Shown here: piece after piece, positions 35,802 to 46,016 of the stretch
Layout: each line of letters opens with the position of its first letter
Numbering within the stretch: position 1 is the stretch's first letter
Origin: Ralstonia sp. NFACC01
GTDB lineage: Bacteria > Pseudomonadota > Gammaproteobacteria > Burkholderiales > Burkholderiaceae
DNA length: 64,000 nucleotides
Direction of reading: 5' to 3'
Assembly (NCBI RefSeq): GCF_900115545.1
Contig: NZ_FOWV01000005.1
Location: 186,001 to 250,000, forward strand
Notes under the pieces: generated by a model
What the model was told of the DNA's origin: nothing
What the model saw: only the letters and a program-made list of their open reading frames with translations
Databases searched by the model: none
Program-made: the position numbers and the translations under genes

Positions 35802-38800
35802 CTATTTTGCCGAGGTTTGCGATTGGCTGCCCGAATTACCGTTGGATGCGACTTTCTCGATCTTCGGATCCGCCCAGCTACCGGTCACGTGGTATTGCGT
35901 GACGAATGCCTTCGACAACTGATCGCCCAGGACCAGCTGCGCGGCCAGCGTGCCCAGCCCGATGGCCGGGTTGATGAACGCCGCCGCCAGCGAGGCCGAC
36001 GTGGCGTCCACCTTGGGCGTGACCTTCACGCGTAGATCCTGCGTTTCATCGAGGATGTTTGCCGACCCCTGCATGGCCACCTGGAACTGCGGGCCCTTGA
36101 CGGCGAAATCTTCGGTGTGGGCAACGCCGCTGGCGATGGTGCCGGTGGCCGCCACGCTCTCGAACGGCGTGCCGCGCCCGGTGGCGCTGCGCAGGTCGGT
36201 CGCGAAATGCAGCAACCCCTGCAGGCTCAGCACACCGGCCAGCTTGGCCAGGCCCGGATCGACCGGCAGGAACTGGCCGCGCTCCAGGTTCAGCGCCATG
36301 CGGCCGTTGAGCGTCGGGTAGTCGATCGACATGGGCGAGCCGCGCCAGACCACGCGGCCTTCCAACTTGCCCTTGGCACCGTCGATCACCTTGGCGAAGC
36401 CCATCTTCTGCAGCAGGTCGCCGGTGTCGCGCAGGTCGAGGCTGAAGTCGAGCAGCGTCCGGCGCTCCGGATCATCACCGCCGCCGCGCAGGCGCCGCGG
36501 GATGCGCCACGTGCCATGCGCCGTCAGCGTGGCAGCGGGCTGCTCGATCTTCAGCGTCTCAAGCGTCCAGACGGGCGCGCCCTCGGTGATCTGGCTGCGC
36601 GCCTTGATCTCCAGCTTGCCGAGCGCCTTGCCACGCAGGTCGAATTTGTCGGCGACGAGGTCGAGCGACGGAATTTCCTGCGAACTGCTGGCCAGCGATT
36701 CGGTGAGCGCCGTCTCTTCCTTCGCGTCTGGGATGCTCATGCGAGACAGCCGCATCGTCAGCTCGCCAAAGGGCACGGCGGCGCTTTCGGCGTGCCAGCG
36801 CGCGCTACCTGCAATTTCGCGTGAATCGATGGTCGATTGCCAGTTGGCGCCGTCGCGCGTGGCATCGATGCGCACGGCGTTGAAGTCGCGGCCCAGGATG
36901 CGCAGCGTTTGCGCGCGGGCGCTCAGGCGGCTGGGCAGATACGCGCTATGGCTATCGGAGGCGTTGGTGGCATTGGCCGCATGTTCGGTGGCAATCTGGC
37001 TGGCGCTCTTGTCAGCCGCGGGTGTGGCAAAGGCATGGCGCCAGGCGTCGACGTCCAGCTGATCCAGCGCCAGGTTGGCCTGCACGCCGTCCTGCGGCTG
37101 CGGCACCGGTTGCCGTACGCCGATGCCGCCTCGCAGCACCTCGATGCCGTTGCCTGTGCTGCGTTGTTCGTAGCGCGCGCTGACGATATTGCCGACCTGC
37201 AGAACGATTTCGTCGATGGCGTTGTTCGAAGCCAGCGGCTGCATCTCGAAGCGCACCGGCAGCGGTTGCCCGGCGGCCTTGTTGAGCGGCGCCGGCAGAC
37301 GCACCGTCATCGGCGTCAGATCAGACTGCACCTGGATGAGAGGCCGATGCTGCTTGACGCTGATGATCGCGCTGTACGGTGCGCTGCCCTCCAGCGAGCG
37401 GGCGACGGCGGCCACCGGGCTGTTCTCGGGCGTCGTCTCACGCAGCCCTTGCGCGGAAGCGGTGCCCGCCACCTGGATGCGGATCGTACCGTCGGGCGCG
37501 GTGCCGCCCGTGGGGCGGATTTCGCCGCCGGCAAAGCGCGCGCGCAGGTTATCGAAACCGATGCCCTTCTGCGTAAAGGTCAGCGCGCCGTTCACATCGG
37601 TGAGCGGCGGCGCCTGCGGCACGAGCGTGACGTCATTGCGCAGAAACGTGACGCTGCCCTGGGCGCGCGTCGAATGCATCTCGTGCAGAGGCAGGTCCAG
37701 CTTGAGTGCCAGCGTAGCGTTGCCCTGGGCGCGTGCGTCCTTGGTGAAATGCCCGATCCACTGGCCGATGGGACTGGCCTCGACGTATTGCAGGAAGTTT
37801 TGCGTGGCGCCGTCACCGCGGCCGTCGATGGTGAGCAGCGGGTTGTGGTCGCCCATGTCGGGCAGGCTGCCATTCACGTCCTGCAGGTTCACGCCCATCA
37901 CCTTGGCGCGCGCCACCTTGAACGCCAGGGATGCCCGATCGAAGATGACCGTGCCGTCGATGCTGGTGAACGCCGGCCAGTCACCCGGGTGCGTGGGCAC
38001 GCGGCCCGGAGGGTTGTGCGCGGCTTCGGGCGGCGCCGATTGGTATGTCACGTCCTGGATCGGCACTTCCACACGGAAGACGCCCTTGTGCGGCGGCCGG
38101 AACGGGAAGTCGTGCAGATCCCCCGCCAGTGCGAAATCGACGTTGCTGGCCGTACCCGCTTGCAACGCACCGCCCAGGTAGTCGCGCAGATGCTGGCCAA
38201 TCGACAGCGGCAGGTAGCGCGGCACACGTGGAACGTTGGCGCGGTCCAGCGTGCCCTTCAGGTCGATGGTCCCGAGATGGCTGGTGTCTGGTGCGTGACG
38301 ATAGCTGCCCGTGATGCGCGCTGACAGATCATCGTTGGAGAATGCAAGGTTGTCACTGCTGACAACCAGTTCCTGCTTGCGATATGTCCAGTTGAACGTG
38401 CCTTGCAGCCGGTCCAGCGGCACGCGGGCATCGGCAAAGGTGCCGGGCAGCAGCAGCGCGGTGTCGTTGGACTCGATGCGCAGCGTGCCCTTGTCGTTGG
38501 AGAAGACGGCGTTGCCGGAGACGTTTTCAACGCCGGGCACGGCTGGCTCGGGATGCTGGCCCGGCGGCACCGCGGGCAGCGCGCCCGGGCCGAACGACAC
38601 TTGACGCATCGTGGCGCGGCCGGTGAAGTGCACGGGCGCCGGCGCATTTGGCCGCCAGCGGGAAACATCGCGCTGCCAGTTGATGTCGAGATCGTCGATG
38701 CGGCCGGACGGTTGCTTCGAACGCAGCGGTTCGAGCACGCCGGCAGGCAGCGGCAGCGCGGTGGCGATGTTGCGCAGGTCCGCCAAATCCAGCGTTGTGG

Positions 38801-40082
38801 CTTTGACTTGCAGGCTGCGCAGGGCGTCGCGCGAGTCGAGCGCCCACCCCACGGTGACATTGCGCAAGCCGCGCGGCGTGCCGGCTGGGTTGGCCGGCGC
38901 CTGGATGCCGGGGCCTGCCAGTTCGGGCACCGACGGCGGTTGGGCGGGCGGGTTCAGCGGCTGCCAGAGCAGCGTGTCGAGGCGCAAGGTGTGCTCACCG
39001 CGCGCATTGCGCTGATGCGTGGCCAGCGCCTGGAGGCTGCGCAGCTGCAGCGGGTCCAGATCCTTGCGGACCTGCAGATCGAGCTGCTGCCCTGTCAGCC
39101 GTGCCTGGCTGCGCGTGAACACGCCGTCGGCAAACTCCACCGAGCCGTCGGAGGTGAGCGTGCCGCTGTTGGCGGCGGCCAGCACGGGCACATAGCGCTG
39201 TACGGAGGCTAACTGAAGCGTATCGACCTGCCAGGAGGCCTGGCCGTGCCAGTGGCGCCAGTCGCCTGGGCGGGCCAGCAGGTCGTGACGGAAATCCGCG
39301 TGCAGTTTGATGGGGCCGTTGAACAGCGTGGGCGAGGTCCCGCTGGCCTCCAGCCGGTGCCGCGTCGGGCCGCTGCGTAGCTGCACCCGCACATTGCCCA
39401 GCGCCACTTCGGGCAGCTTCTGCTGCTCGTCGAGCCAGCGGACGGCACCTTGCTGGAAATCGATGTCGCCTTGGGAGAGGAGCTGGTCGAGGAAATCGCT
39501 GTCGCCGCCGGTGCTCGGGCCGAGCGGCATGCCCGCGACGAGCAAGGCACCCTGCGCATTGCGCCGTACCAGCACGTCGGCCTGGCTGGCGTGCAGGGCG
39601 GCAAAGGTGATCTGCATGCGCAGCAACGAGCGCCAGGACAGCCGCGCCTGCACGTCCTGTACCGCGAAGGTGCGACGGCCCGCGGTGTCGTGCGCGTCGA
39701 TGCGCTGGGCGCGGAAGGCCGGGTGCCAGCCCTCCCAGTAGGTCTCAAGCGAGCCGATGCCGACGGTGGCGTGCAGTGCGCTGGACGCCTCGCGCTCCAT
39801 CCAGTCGCGCGCCAGGCTTGCGCGCGGCCAGAGGATGAAGCGCACTGCCAGCATGCCCACGACCGCCAGGACGGCCAGCGCTGCCGCCGTCTTCCAGAGC
39901 ACGCGCCACAGCTTGCGCCAGATCGGGGCGCGGAAAACAATCCCAATGCCCGTGCCGATCCGGCTGACGAATCGCACCAGCCACGCCCAGGCCGTGGGCC
40001 GGCCCACCCCGCGTGTGGACAGGGTGCTGGCGTGTCCACCATCGGACTTCGGCGATTCTGGGGGCTGGGACGGGCGGGGCAT
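35802..40082 (-). CDS. yhdP: YhdP-family AsmA-like envelope protein
   Basis: About 1426 residues, a large AsmA-like protein of the YhdP (TIGR02099) type. A basic N-terminal stretch precedes a single transmembrane helix (KTAAALAVLAVVGMLAVRFILWP). The long remainder is a repetitive beta-rich domain expected in the periplasm, including typical C-terminal pieces MSIDYPTLNGRMALNLERGQ and GIASGVAHTEDFAVKGP-like sequence, and a C-terminal AsmA-like block. YhdP and relatives bridge the envelope and are linked to phospholipid transport to the outer membrane. The exact start is uncertain; 40082 is chosen and no convincing ribosome-binding site is seen. It is divergent from glnE. Confidence 0.85.
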   Translation of the reverse strand: MPRPSQPPESPKSDGGHASTLSTRGVGRPTAWAWLVRFVSRIGTGIGIVFRAPIWRKLWRVLWKTAAALAVLAVVGMLAVRFILWPRASLARDWMEREASSALHATVGIGSLETYWEGWHPAFRAQRIDAHDTAGRRTFAVQDVQARLSWRSLLRMQITFAALHASQADVLVRRNAQGALLVAGMPLGPSTGGDSDFLDQLLSQGDIDFQQGAVRWLDEQQKLPEVALGNVRVQLRSGPTRHRLEASGTSPTLFNGPIKLHADFRHDLLARPGDWRHWHGQASWQVDTLQLASVQRYVPVLAAANSGTLTSDGSVEFADGVFTRSQARLTGQQLDLQVRKDLDPLQLRSLQALATHQRNARGEHTLRLDTLLWQPLNPPAQPPSVPELAGPGIQAPANPAGTPRGLRNVTVGWALDSRDALRSLQVKATTLDLADLRNIATALPLPAGVLEPLRSKQPSGRIDDLDINWQRDVSRWRPNAPAPVHFTGRATMRQVSFGPGALPAVPPGQHPEPAVPGVENVSGNAVFSNDKGTLRIESNDTALLLPGTFADARVPLDRLQGTFNWTYRKQELVVSSDNLAFSNDDLSARITGSYRHAPDTSHLGTIDLKGTLDRANVPRVPRYLPLSIGQHLRDYLGGALQAGTASNVDFALAGDLHDFPFRPPHKGVFRVEVPIQDVTYQSAPPEAAHNPPGRVPTHPGDWPAFTSIDGTVIFDRASLAFKVARAKVMGVNLQDVNGSLPDMGDHNPLLTIDGRGDGATQNFLQYVEASPIGQWIGHFTKDARAQGNATLALKLDLPLHEMHSTRAQGSVTFLRNDVTLVPQAPPLTDVNGALTFTQKGIGFDNLRARFAGGEIRPTGGTAPDGTIRIQVAGTASAQGLRETTPENSPVAAVARSLEGSAPYSAIISVKQHRPLIQVQSDLTPMTVRLPAPLNKAAGQPLPVRFEMQPLASNNAIDEIVLQVGNIVSARYEQRSTGNGIEVLRGGIGVRQPVPQPQDGVQANLALDQLDVDAWRHAFATPAADKSASQIATEHAANATNASDSHSAYLPSRLSARAQTLRILGRDFNAVRIDATRDGANWQSTIDSREIAGSARWHAESAAVPFGELTMRLSRMSIPDAKEETALTESLASSSQEIPSLDLVADKFDLRGKALGKLEIKARSQITEGAPVWTLETLKIEQPAATLTAHGTWRIPRRLRGGGDDPERRTLLDFSLDLRDTGDLLQKMGFAKVIDGAKGKLEGRVVWRGSPMSIDYPTLNGRMALNLERGQFLPVDPGLAKLAGVLSLQGLLHFATDLRSATGRGTPFESVAATGTIASGVAHTEDFAVKGPQFQVAMQGSANILDETQDLRVKVTPKVDATSASLAAAFINPAIGLGTLAAQLVLGDQLSKAFVTQYHVTGSWADPKIEKVASNGNSGSQSQTSAK

Positions 40083-40257
40083 GATGCGGATTATCCGATA
40101 TTCAGGAGGCGGCGCCATATTTGGAGTGAGGCGTCGCGCCTGCCCAGCGGCAAGCACGCCCAATGCCCGTGGACGTTGGTGATCACGAATTGGCCTACTT
40201 ATACCGGCGCGCATTTCAGCGAGAATGGATGTTTCCGCCAATGCTCGACGCGCCCGC

Positions 40258-43101
40258 ATGACTGATTCCGCCTTGTCCGCCCAGCCGTTTTTGCAAGCTC
40301 CGGCCCGCGCGCCGGAGGCTCCCGCTGCTGCACTGCCTTTTGCGCTTGCGTATTCGCGCTATCTCCAGCGCCAGGCGCAAGCGCGCGAGGGCTGGGCCGA
40401 GCGCGTGCAGGCCGGCGCAGGCCGTCCGATTGACATGGCGTGGCTATCCGCGCGGTTTACCGAGCTGTTCGACACCCTGGCCGTGGAGGTCGAGGCTGCG
40501 CTCAAGCGCGCCTTGCGCCTGCTGCGCAATGAAGTCTTCGGCACACTGGTCGAGCGCGATTTGTCCGGCGCCGCGACGCTCGATGAGGTCACGGGCACGA
40601 TGACCGACCTGGCCGAGTTTGCGGTGCGCACGGCCATTTCCGTGATCGGCCAGGAACTGAGCGCACTGCACGGCCAGCCGATCGGGCAATCCTCCGGCGA
40701 GGTGCAGGAGTTGGTGGTGGTCGGCATGGGCAAGCTGGGCGGGCGCGAGCTGAACGTCTCGTCCGACATCGACCTGATTTTTCTCTACGACGATGACGGC
40801 GACACGCAGGGCGGCCCGCGACCGCTCTCCAACCACGAATATTTCACCAAGCTTGGCCGGCGGCTGATCAACGCGCTGGCCGATGTGACGGAGGACGGCT
40901 ATGTCTTCCGCGTCGACATGCGCCTGCGCCCCAACGGCGATGCGGGGCCGCTCGCGTGCAGCCTGGGCATGCTCGAGGAGTATTTCGTCGTGCAGGGCCG
41001 CGAGTGGGAGCGCTACGCCTGGATCAAGGGCCGGGTGATCACCGACCCGGCCAGCCCGCATGCGGCCCGGGTGATTCAACAGTTGGAGCGCGTGACCGGC
41101 CCGTTCGTCTTCCGGCGCTATCTCGATTACGGCGTGATCTCCGCCATTCGCGCGCTGCATGCACAGATCCGCAGCGAGGCCGCCAAGCGCAGCAATGGTG
41201 CCAACCAGCAGCGCGATAACGCGGGCCACGTGCAGGCGCGCTCGCCCAACATCAAGCTCGGGCGCGGCGGTATCCGCGAGATCGAATTCGTCGCGCAGGT
41301 GTTTCAGCTCATTCGCGGCGGACAGGACTTCGGGCTGCGTGTGCGGCCCACGCTGGAGGTGCTGCGGGCGGCGTCGGAACGCGGCCTGATCGACGCCGAA
41401 GCCGTGGCGCGCCTGACTGAGGCTTATCGCTTCCTGCGCCAGCTCGAGCACCGGCTGCAGTACATCGAAGACGCGCAGACGCACAACCTGCCGGGCTCGC
41501 CGGAAGACCAGTTGCGCGTGGCGCGCATGATGGGTTTTGACGACTATGTGGCGCTGGTCGCCAAGCTTGAGGCATACCAGGACGAAGTCGCACAGCATTT
41601 TGAGCAGACCTTTTCCGACAAGCAGGACAGCCAGCCGCCGTGCACGGCCGTCTGGCACGCAGACCTGCTCGACGATGAACACACGGAAACCGCTCGCGCG
41701 CAGCTCGCCGAACTCGGCTATGCCGAGCCCGTCAGTGTGCTGGAGCGTCTGCGTGCGACGCGCAATTCGCCGCGTTACCGCGCGTTGTCCGAAGTCAGCC
41801 GCCAGCGTTTCGACTTGCTGATCAACCGTGCGCTTGATCAGGCATCGCGGCAGACCGATGCCGATGTCACCATCGCGCGCTTTCTCGATTTCTTTGATGC
41901 GATCAGCCGGCGCTCCTCGTACCTGTCGCTGCTGAGCGAATATCCGCAGGCCATGGAGCGCGTGGCCCACACGCTGCACGCGTCGCGCTGGGCGGCGGAC
42001 TACCTCACGCGCCATCCGCAACTGCTCGATGAACTGCTCGACGTGGAGGCGCTGTCAGCCGAGCCCGACTGGCCGGCGTTCAGGGCGCGCGTGCGGGAAC
42101 GCCTGGAGGCCGCGTCCGACCATGTCGAAATGCAGATGGACATCCTGCGCCAGGAGCACCATGCGGAAACCTTCCGCGTGCTGCTGCAGGACCTGCAGGG
42201 CATGCTGAGCGTCGAGCACATCAGCGACCGGCTTTCGGATCTTGCCGACGCCATGCTGGACCTCACGCTGGAAACGGTCTGGAAGCAGGTCGCCACGCGC
42301 CACCGGGAGGTGCCGCGCTTTGCCGTGGTTGCCTATGGGCGGCTGGGCGGCAAGGAACTCGGCTATGCGTCGGACCTCGACATCATCTTCCTGTATGACG
42401 ACGATGACGAACGCGCGCCCGATGTCTACGCGTCATTTGCGCGCAAGCTCATCACGTGGCTGACGAGCCATACCGCCGCGGGCATGCTGTTCGACGTCGA
42501 TACGCGCTTGCGGCCGAACGGCGCCGCGGGTTTGATGGTCACGCACTTCGAAGCCTTCCGCCGTTATCAGATGCGCGAGGGCGACAACGCGGCGTGGGTG
42601 TGGGAGCACCAGGCGCTCACGCGCGCACGGTTCTGCGCGGGCGATGCGGAAATTGGCGGGCGCTTCGAGGCGCTGCGCACGGCCGTGTTGCGCCAGGCGC
42701 GCGAACCCGGCCCGCTGCGCCACGAGATCGTGGCGATGCGCGAGCGCGTTGCGGAAGGCCATGCGAATCCGACTGGGCTGTTTGATCTCAAGCACGATCG
42801 CGGCGGCATGGTCGATATCGAATTCACCGTGCAATTTCTGGTGCTTCTGCACAGCGCAGCGCATGCCGAGCTGACCCTCAACAAGGGCAACATCGCGCTC
42901 CTGCGCATGGCTGGCGAACTCGGGCTGATCGATGCGACGGCAGCTGCGCAAGTGGCCGATGCCTATCGGGACTTCCGCGCGCGCCAGCACAAGTTACGGC
43001 TCGACGGACAACCCGCTGCGCGCGTACCGGTCGACACCTGCGCGCACGAGGCCGCTCACGTACGTGCGTTGTGGGAGCAGGTGTTCGGGCCTGCGCAATG
43101 A
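40258..43101 (+). CDS. glnE: Glutamine synthetase adenylyltransferase/deadenylase GlnE
   Basis: A ~947-residue bifunctional enzyme that adenylylates and deadenylylates glutamine synthetase in nitrogen control. It carries the two nucleotidyltransferase domains of the family: an N-terminal one at GMGKLGGRELNVSSDIDLIF (residues 156-175) for removal and a C-terminal one at GRLGGKELGYASDLDIIF (from residue 694) for addition of AMP. The RGGIREIEF and RGGMVDIEF helical regions follow each. An upstream ATG at 40225 would add 11 residues and cannot be excluded. The stop overlaps the next gene's start by four bases. Confidence 0.95.
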   Translation: MTDSALSAQPFLQAPARAPEAPAAALPFALAYSRYLQRQAQAREGWAERVQAGAGRPIDMAWLSARFTELFDTLAVEVEAALKRALRLLRNEVFGTLVERDLSGAATLDEVTGTMTDLAEFAVRTAISVIGQELSALHGQPIGQSSGEVQELVVVGMGKLGGRELNVSSDIDLIFLYDDDGDTQGGPRPLSNHEYFTKLGRRLINALADVTEDGYVFRVDMRLRPNGDAGPLACSLGMLEEYFVVQGREWERYAWIKGRVITDPASPHAARVIQQLERVTGPFVFRRYLDYGVISAIRALHAQIRSEAAKRSNGANQQRDNAGHVQARSPNIKLGRGGIREIEFVAQVFQLIRGGQDFGLRVRPTLEVLRAASERGLIDAEAVARLTEAYRFLRQLEHRLQYIEDAQTHNLPGSPEDQLRVARMMGFDDYVALVAKLEAYQDEVAQHFEQTFSDKQDSQPPCTAVWHADLLDDEHTETARAQLAELGYAEPVSVLERLRATRNSPRYRALSEVSRQRFDLLINRALDQASRQTDADVTIARFLDFFDAISRRSSYLSLLSEYPQAMERVAHTLHASRWAADYLTRHPQLLDELLDVEALSAEPDWPAFRARVRERLEAASDHVEMQMDILRQEHHAETFRVLLQDLQGMLSVEHISDRLSDLADAMLDLTLETVWKQVATRHREVPRFAVVAYGRLGGKELGYASDLDIIFLYDDDDERAPDVYASFARKLITWLTSHTAAGMLFDVDTRLRPNGAAGLMVTHFEAFRRYQMREGDNAAWVWEHQALTRARFCAGDAEIGGRFEALRTAVLRQAREPGPLRHEIVAMRERVAEGHANPTGLFDLKHDRGGMVDIEFTVQFLVLLHSAAHAELTLNKGNIALLRMAGELGLIDATAAAQVADAYRDFRARQHKLRLDGQPAARVPVDTCAHEAAHVRALWEQVFGPAQ

Positions 43102-43715
43102 GGGTGCATCGACACACGTTGCACACGTGGGGCGCGTGCACCGGTGTGGCTGCGCTGTCGGCGACGTTCTCGTTCGTGCCGTGGCTGTACGCGGTTGGAC
43201 TGTATCAACGCGAGGCCGTGCGCGCGGGTCAGTGGTGGCGCATCGTGACCGCCATGTGGGTGCATCTGGACACGTGGCATTGGTTGGCGGATGCGATGGC
43301 GGCGGCAGGGCTCATCTTGCTGCTCGCGCGCGTGTTGCGGCCGCATGTCATCGTTGGAGCGCTGGTGGTGTGCGGGGTGCTCGTGCAGATCGCACTGCTC
43401 AATCAGCCGACGGTGCAGTGGTACGGCGGGCTCTCCGGTGCACTGCATGGCTTGGCGGCATGGGGCGGCCTGCGGTTGCTGAAGCCGTCCGCGGACGGGG
43501 CCGAGGATCGTTTCTCACGCTGGATTGGTGTGGCGCTGTGTGTGGGCGTGCTGGTGAAGGTATGGCTCGAGCAATCGTGGCTATCGCCCATTGCCTATGA
43601 CCCGCACTGGGGGTTTGGCGTGGTGCGCATTGCGCATGCCTTTGGCGCGGTGAGCGGGTTGCTGATTTGGGTGTTGGGGGAGTGGCGTCTTCGAGACGAT
43701 CGGCTGAACATGTAA
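43098..43715 (+). CDS. rrtA: Rhombosortase (rhomboid-family intramembrane protease)
   Basis: A 205-residue multi-pass membrane protein of the rhombosortase group of rhomboid proteases. The catalytic Ser113 lies in YGGLSGALHG and the partner His180 in VRIAHAFGAVSG. The region MWVHLDTWHWLADAM corresponds to the conserved His/Trp block of rhomboids. Rhombosortases are known to pair with proteins ending in a GlyGly-CTERM signal and to cut near the glycines. Two such proteins, both subtilases, are encoded immediately downstream on the opposite strand. Its start overlaps the glnE stop (ATGA). A hairpin at 43758-43782 lies between it and the first subtilase. Confidence 0.9.
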   Translation: MRVHRHTLHTWGACTGVAALSATFSFVPWLYAVGLYQREAVRAGQWWRIVTAMWVHLDTWHWLADAMAAAGLILLLARVLRPHVIVGALVVCGVLVQIALLNQPTVQWYGGLSGALHGLAAWGGLRLLKPSADGAEDRFSRWIGVALCVGVLVKVWLEQSWLSPIAYDPHWGFGVVRIAHAFGAVSGLLIWVLGEWRLRDDRLNM

Positions 43716-43757
43716 GCAACCGAGCACCGAAGGGAACGGAGTGGAGGTCGGAAAAAT

Positions 43758-43782
43758 GCCCGCGCCCAATGAAGGCGCGGGC
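43758..43782 (-). terminator. Terminator of the first subtilase gene
   Basis: A 9-base stem (GCCCGCGCC / GGCGCGGGC) with 7-base loop, followed by a T-run on the minus strand. It lies 17 bases after the subtilase stop and in the gap between convergent genes. Confidence 0.8.
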
Positions 43783-43798
43783 CAAAGTACCAATAGGC

Positions 43799-45805
43799 TT
43801 ACTTCACACGACGACGGCGGCCGGCCAAACCGGCGGCCAGCAGCAATGCTGCGCCGCCCAGGCCGATAGCGCCGCCGCCGCCACCACCGCTGGAGGTGGT
43901 CGTCGCAGGCGGGGTAGTGGTGCCGGTTCCGGTGCTTGCTGCAGCAGTGACTGTCACGTTAGCGGTATCGGTGGCGGTCGCGCCGGTGTTGTTCGTCAGC
44001 GTTACCGTGAAGGCGTAGGTGCCCTCGGCCGACGGCGTGAATGCGGCGGTGTAATTGCCGTTGCTATCGGGGCCGGCAGTGGTGAGGCTGACGGACGGCC
44101 CCGAAGTCTGCGCCCATTGCACACTCGCGATGGTATTGACGAGGCCGGCATTGCCGCTCGCTGTGAGCGTGACCGCGTTGTTTGCGACCACTGTGCTTGC
44201 CGACGTTGACGCGTGCACAGTCGGATTGCCCTTCGCCAGCGCAACGGCCGCACCCGCATCCAGCATGCCGGCGCCGCAGACGCCCGTATGCGTTGCGCAG
44301 TATGTGCCCGCCGGGAACGGTCGAGCGGACTGCTGGAGGACGGTGGCAATCTGATCAGGCGTCAGCGAGCTGTTGACCGAGAGCATCAGCGCCGCGACGC
44401 CTGCGACGTGCGGGGTCGCCATCGAAGTGCCGATTTCCGTCCCATACGTGTCTGCGACCGGCCCTTGCGTGCCGGTATTTGACAACGACGTGATCGGGGT
44501 CCCGCTACCAGGCACTATCGTGCCCGAGCCGCCGCCCGGCGCGCTAATCGTGGTGCCGGTACCGACATTGGCATAGTTCGCACTATCGCCATCCATCGTA
44601 TGTGCCGTCACCGCGATGACGCCGTTACAGTTGGCCGGCGACCCAATGACGCCTGCGCCATCGTTGCCAGTCGCGACAACGATCGTGGCACCTCGTGCGC
44701 GTGCCGCCGTGATGGCTGCCTGCTCGGCGGAGAGGCAGTTGCCCGCTCCACCAAGGCTCATGTTCACCACTTTTGCAACGGGCGAGTTGACCGGTAGTGG
44801 CATGCCGTTAGCGCCAAGTACGCTGCTGTCGCCGGTTACCCAGGCCATGGCGTCAATAATGTCAGATGCTACGCCGCCGCACTTGCCGAGGGCGCGAGCC
44901 ATCTGGATGGTTACGCTGGGCGCAATGCCGGCAACCCCAAGCGAATTGTGTTGCGCAACGATCTGGCCCGTCACGAACGTGCCATGCCAGCTGCTGTTGC
45001 GCTGGGTCGAGCCGCAGTAGGTCGGATAGTTGGTGGTATCCGTATTGCTGACCCAGTCACCCGGATCCGACGGGTTGCTGTCGCGGCCAACTGGCGTGTC
45101 GGACGGATCGTTCTCGACGAAGCCCAGTGGGACAGTGTTGTGGCTGGAAGGATCGGGCGTGCCGTTGTAGACGTTGTGGCTGATGAAGTCGTATCCAGAG
45201 CGGATGTTCGCGCCCGCGAGATCTTCATGGTTGGCAAGCAGGCCGGTATCGATGACGGCGACGTAGACCGAATTCACACCCTTGGTCTTATCCCATGCGG
45301 TCGTGATGTTCGCTCCGCCGACTGCTGTCGTCGCGGGTCCGTTGGCGACCGTCGTGCTCGGCCACAGGTTCCACTGATTGGCAAATTGAGGGTCGCTGGC
45401 CACCGCCGTAGGACGCATGATCCGGTCGGGGGAGACATACTCGAATTGGCCGCTCGCCTCCATTCGATGTGCCACCGTTTGAGCGTCTGCAAACGACATG
45501 ACGTTAGGTAGCGTGACCACATGAGCCCCCCCTGACATGGGCCGCTTATACGTCACTTGAAGTTGTGCGGCGGCCGACCAGCGTTGCACCGTTGCGACGT
45601 CCGGGCGCGCAGCCGTGCTATCAGTCCCATTGGATTGCGGCTTCAACCCGCTGCTTTTTTCCTTCACGATGAGCTGCGTCACCCACTGCAATTGGGCTGT
45701 TGGTGTGGCGACCTTTCCGACGGCCAGCGCCGGCGCAGCTTGATACGAAATCAGTCCGAGCGCGACGAGCGCGCGGACAATACCCCCCTGGGCAATCAAT
45801 TTCAT
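43799..45805 (-). CDS. Secreted subtilisin-like protease, GlyGly-CTERM
   Basis: A 668-residue S8 protease. A signal peptide (to about residue 29) is followed by a propeptide (~40-131) ending in PDRIM, then the catalytic domain with Asp186 (VAVIDTGLL), His274 (SSWHGTFVTG) and Ser461 (IGTSMATPHVAG). Residues ~526-622 form a PKD/Ig-like beta domain. The tail is Ser-Ser, six glycines (640-645), a hydrophobic helix, and GRRRRVK: a GlyGly-CTERM sorting signal recognised by rhombosortase. A rhombosortase gene lies just beside it. The protein should be exported, sorted and released or anchored at the surface. Start at 45805 (MKLIAQGG) is preferred over a TTG upstream. Confidence 0.93.
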   Translation of the reverse strand: MKLIAQGGIVRALVALGLISYQAAPALAVGKVATPTAQLQWVTQLIVKEKSSGLKPQSNGTDSTAARPDVATVQRWSAAAQLQVTYKRPMSGGAHVVTLPNVMSFADAQTVAHRMEASGQFEYVSPDRIMRPTAVASDPQFANQWNLWPSTTVANGPATTAVGGANITTAWDKTKGVNSVYVAVIDTGLLANHEDLAGANIRSGYDFISHNVYNGTPDPSSHNTVPLGFVENDPSDTPVGRDSNPSDPGDWVSNTDTTNYPTYCGSTQRNSSWHGTFVTGQIVAQHNSLGVAGIAPSVTIQMARALGKCGGVASDIIDAMAWVTGDSSVLGANGMPLPVNSPVAKVVNMSLGGAGNCLSAEQAAITAARARGATIVVATGNDGAGVIGSPANCNGVIAVTAHTMDGDSANYANVGTGTTISAPGGGSGTIVPGSGTPITSLSNTGTQGPVADTYGTEIGTSMATPHVAGVAALMLSVNSSLTPDQIATVLQQSARPFPAGTYCATHTGVCGAGMLDAGAAVALAKGNPTVHASTSASTVVANNAVTLTASGNAGLVNTIASVQWAQTSGPSVSLTTAGPDSNGNYTAAFTPSAEGTYAFTVTLTNNTGATATDTANVTVTAAASTGTGTTTPPATTTSSGGGGGGAIGLGGAALLLAAGLAGRRRRVK

Positions 45806-46016
45806 GTAATGAACCTGTTGTTGTAGGAAACGGAGGCGCAATTATCACAAGAATTGCGCGTTTCCTTCCTTAAACAGGCTAACAGCGTTGTTTAGTAATT
45901 TTTATATCAGCTCAAGTCACGCGTACGGTACGGTCAATTGGCGTCACCAGCCAAAAGCCGCGTCCCGCCCAGCGTTGCACGGGAAAAGCGCAAGGGCCTT
46001 TTAGGAGTGCGTGCGG

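Noticed and set aside
43920-44040. Possible tandem repeat near the C-terminus of the first subtilase
   Set aside because: The Thr/Gly-rich coding sequence is low complexity but belongs to the linker and GlyGly-CTERM of the protease; it is not a separate repeat or CRISPR.
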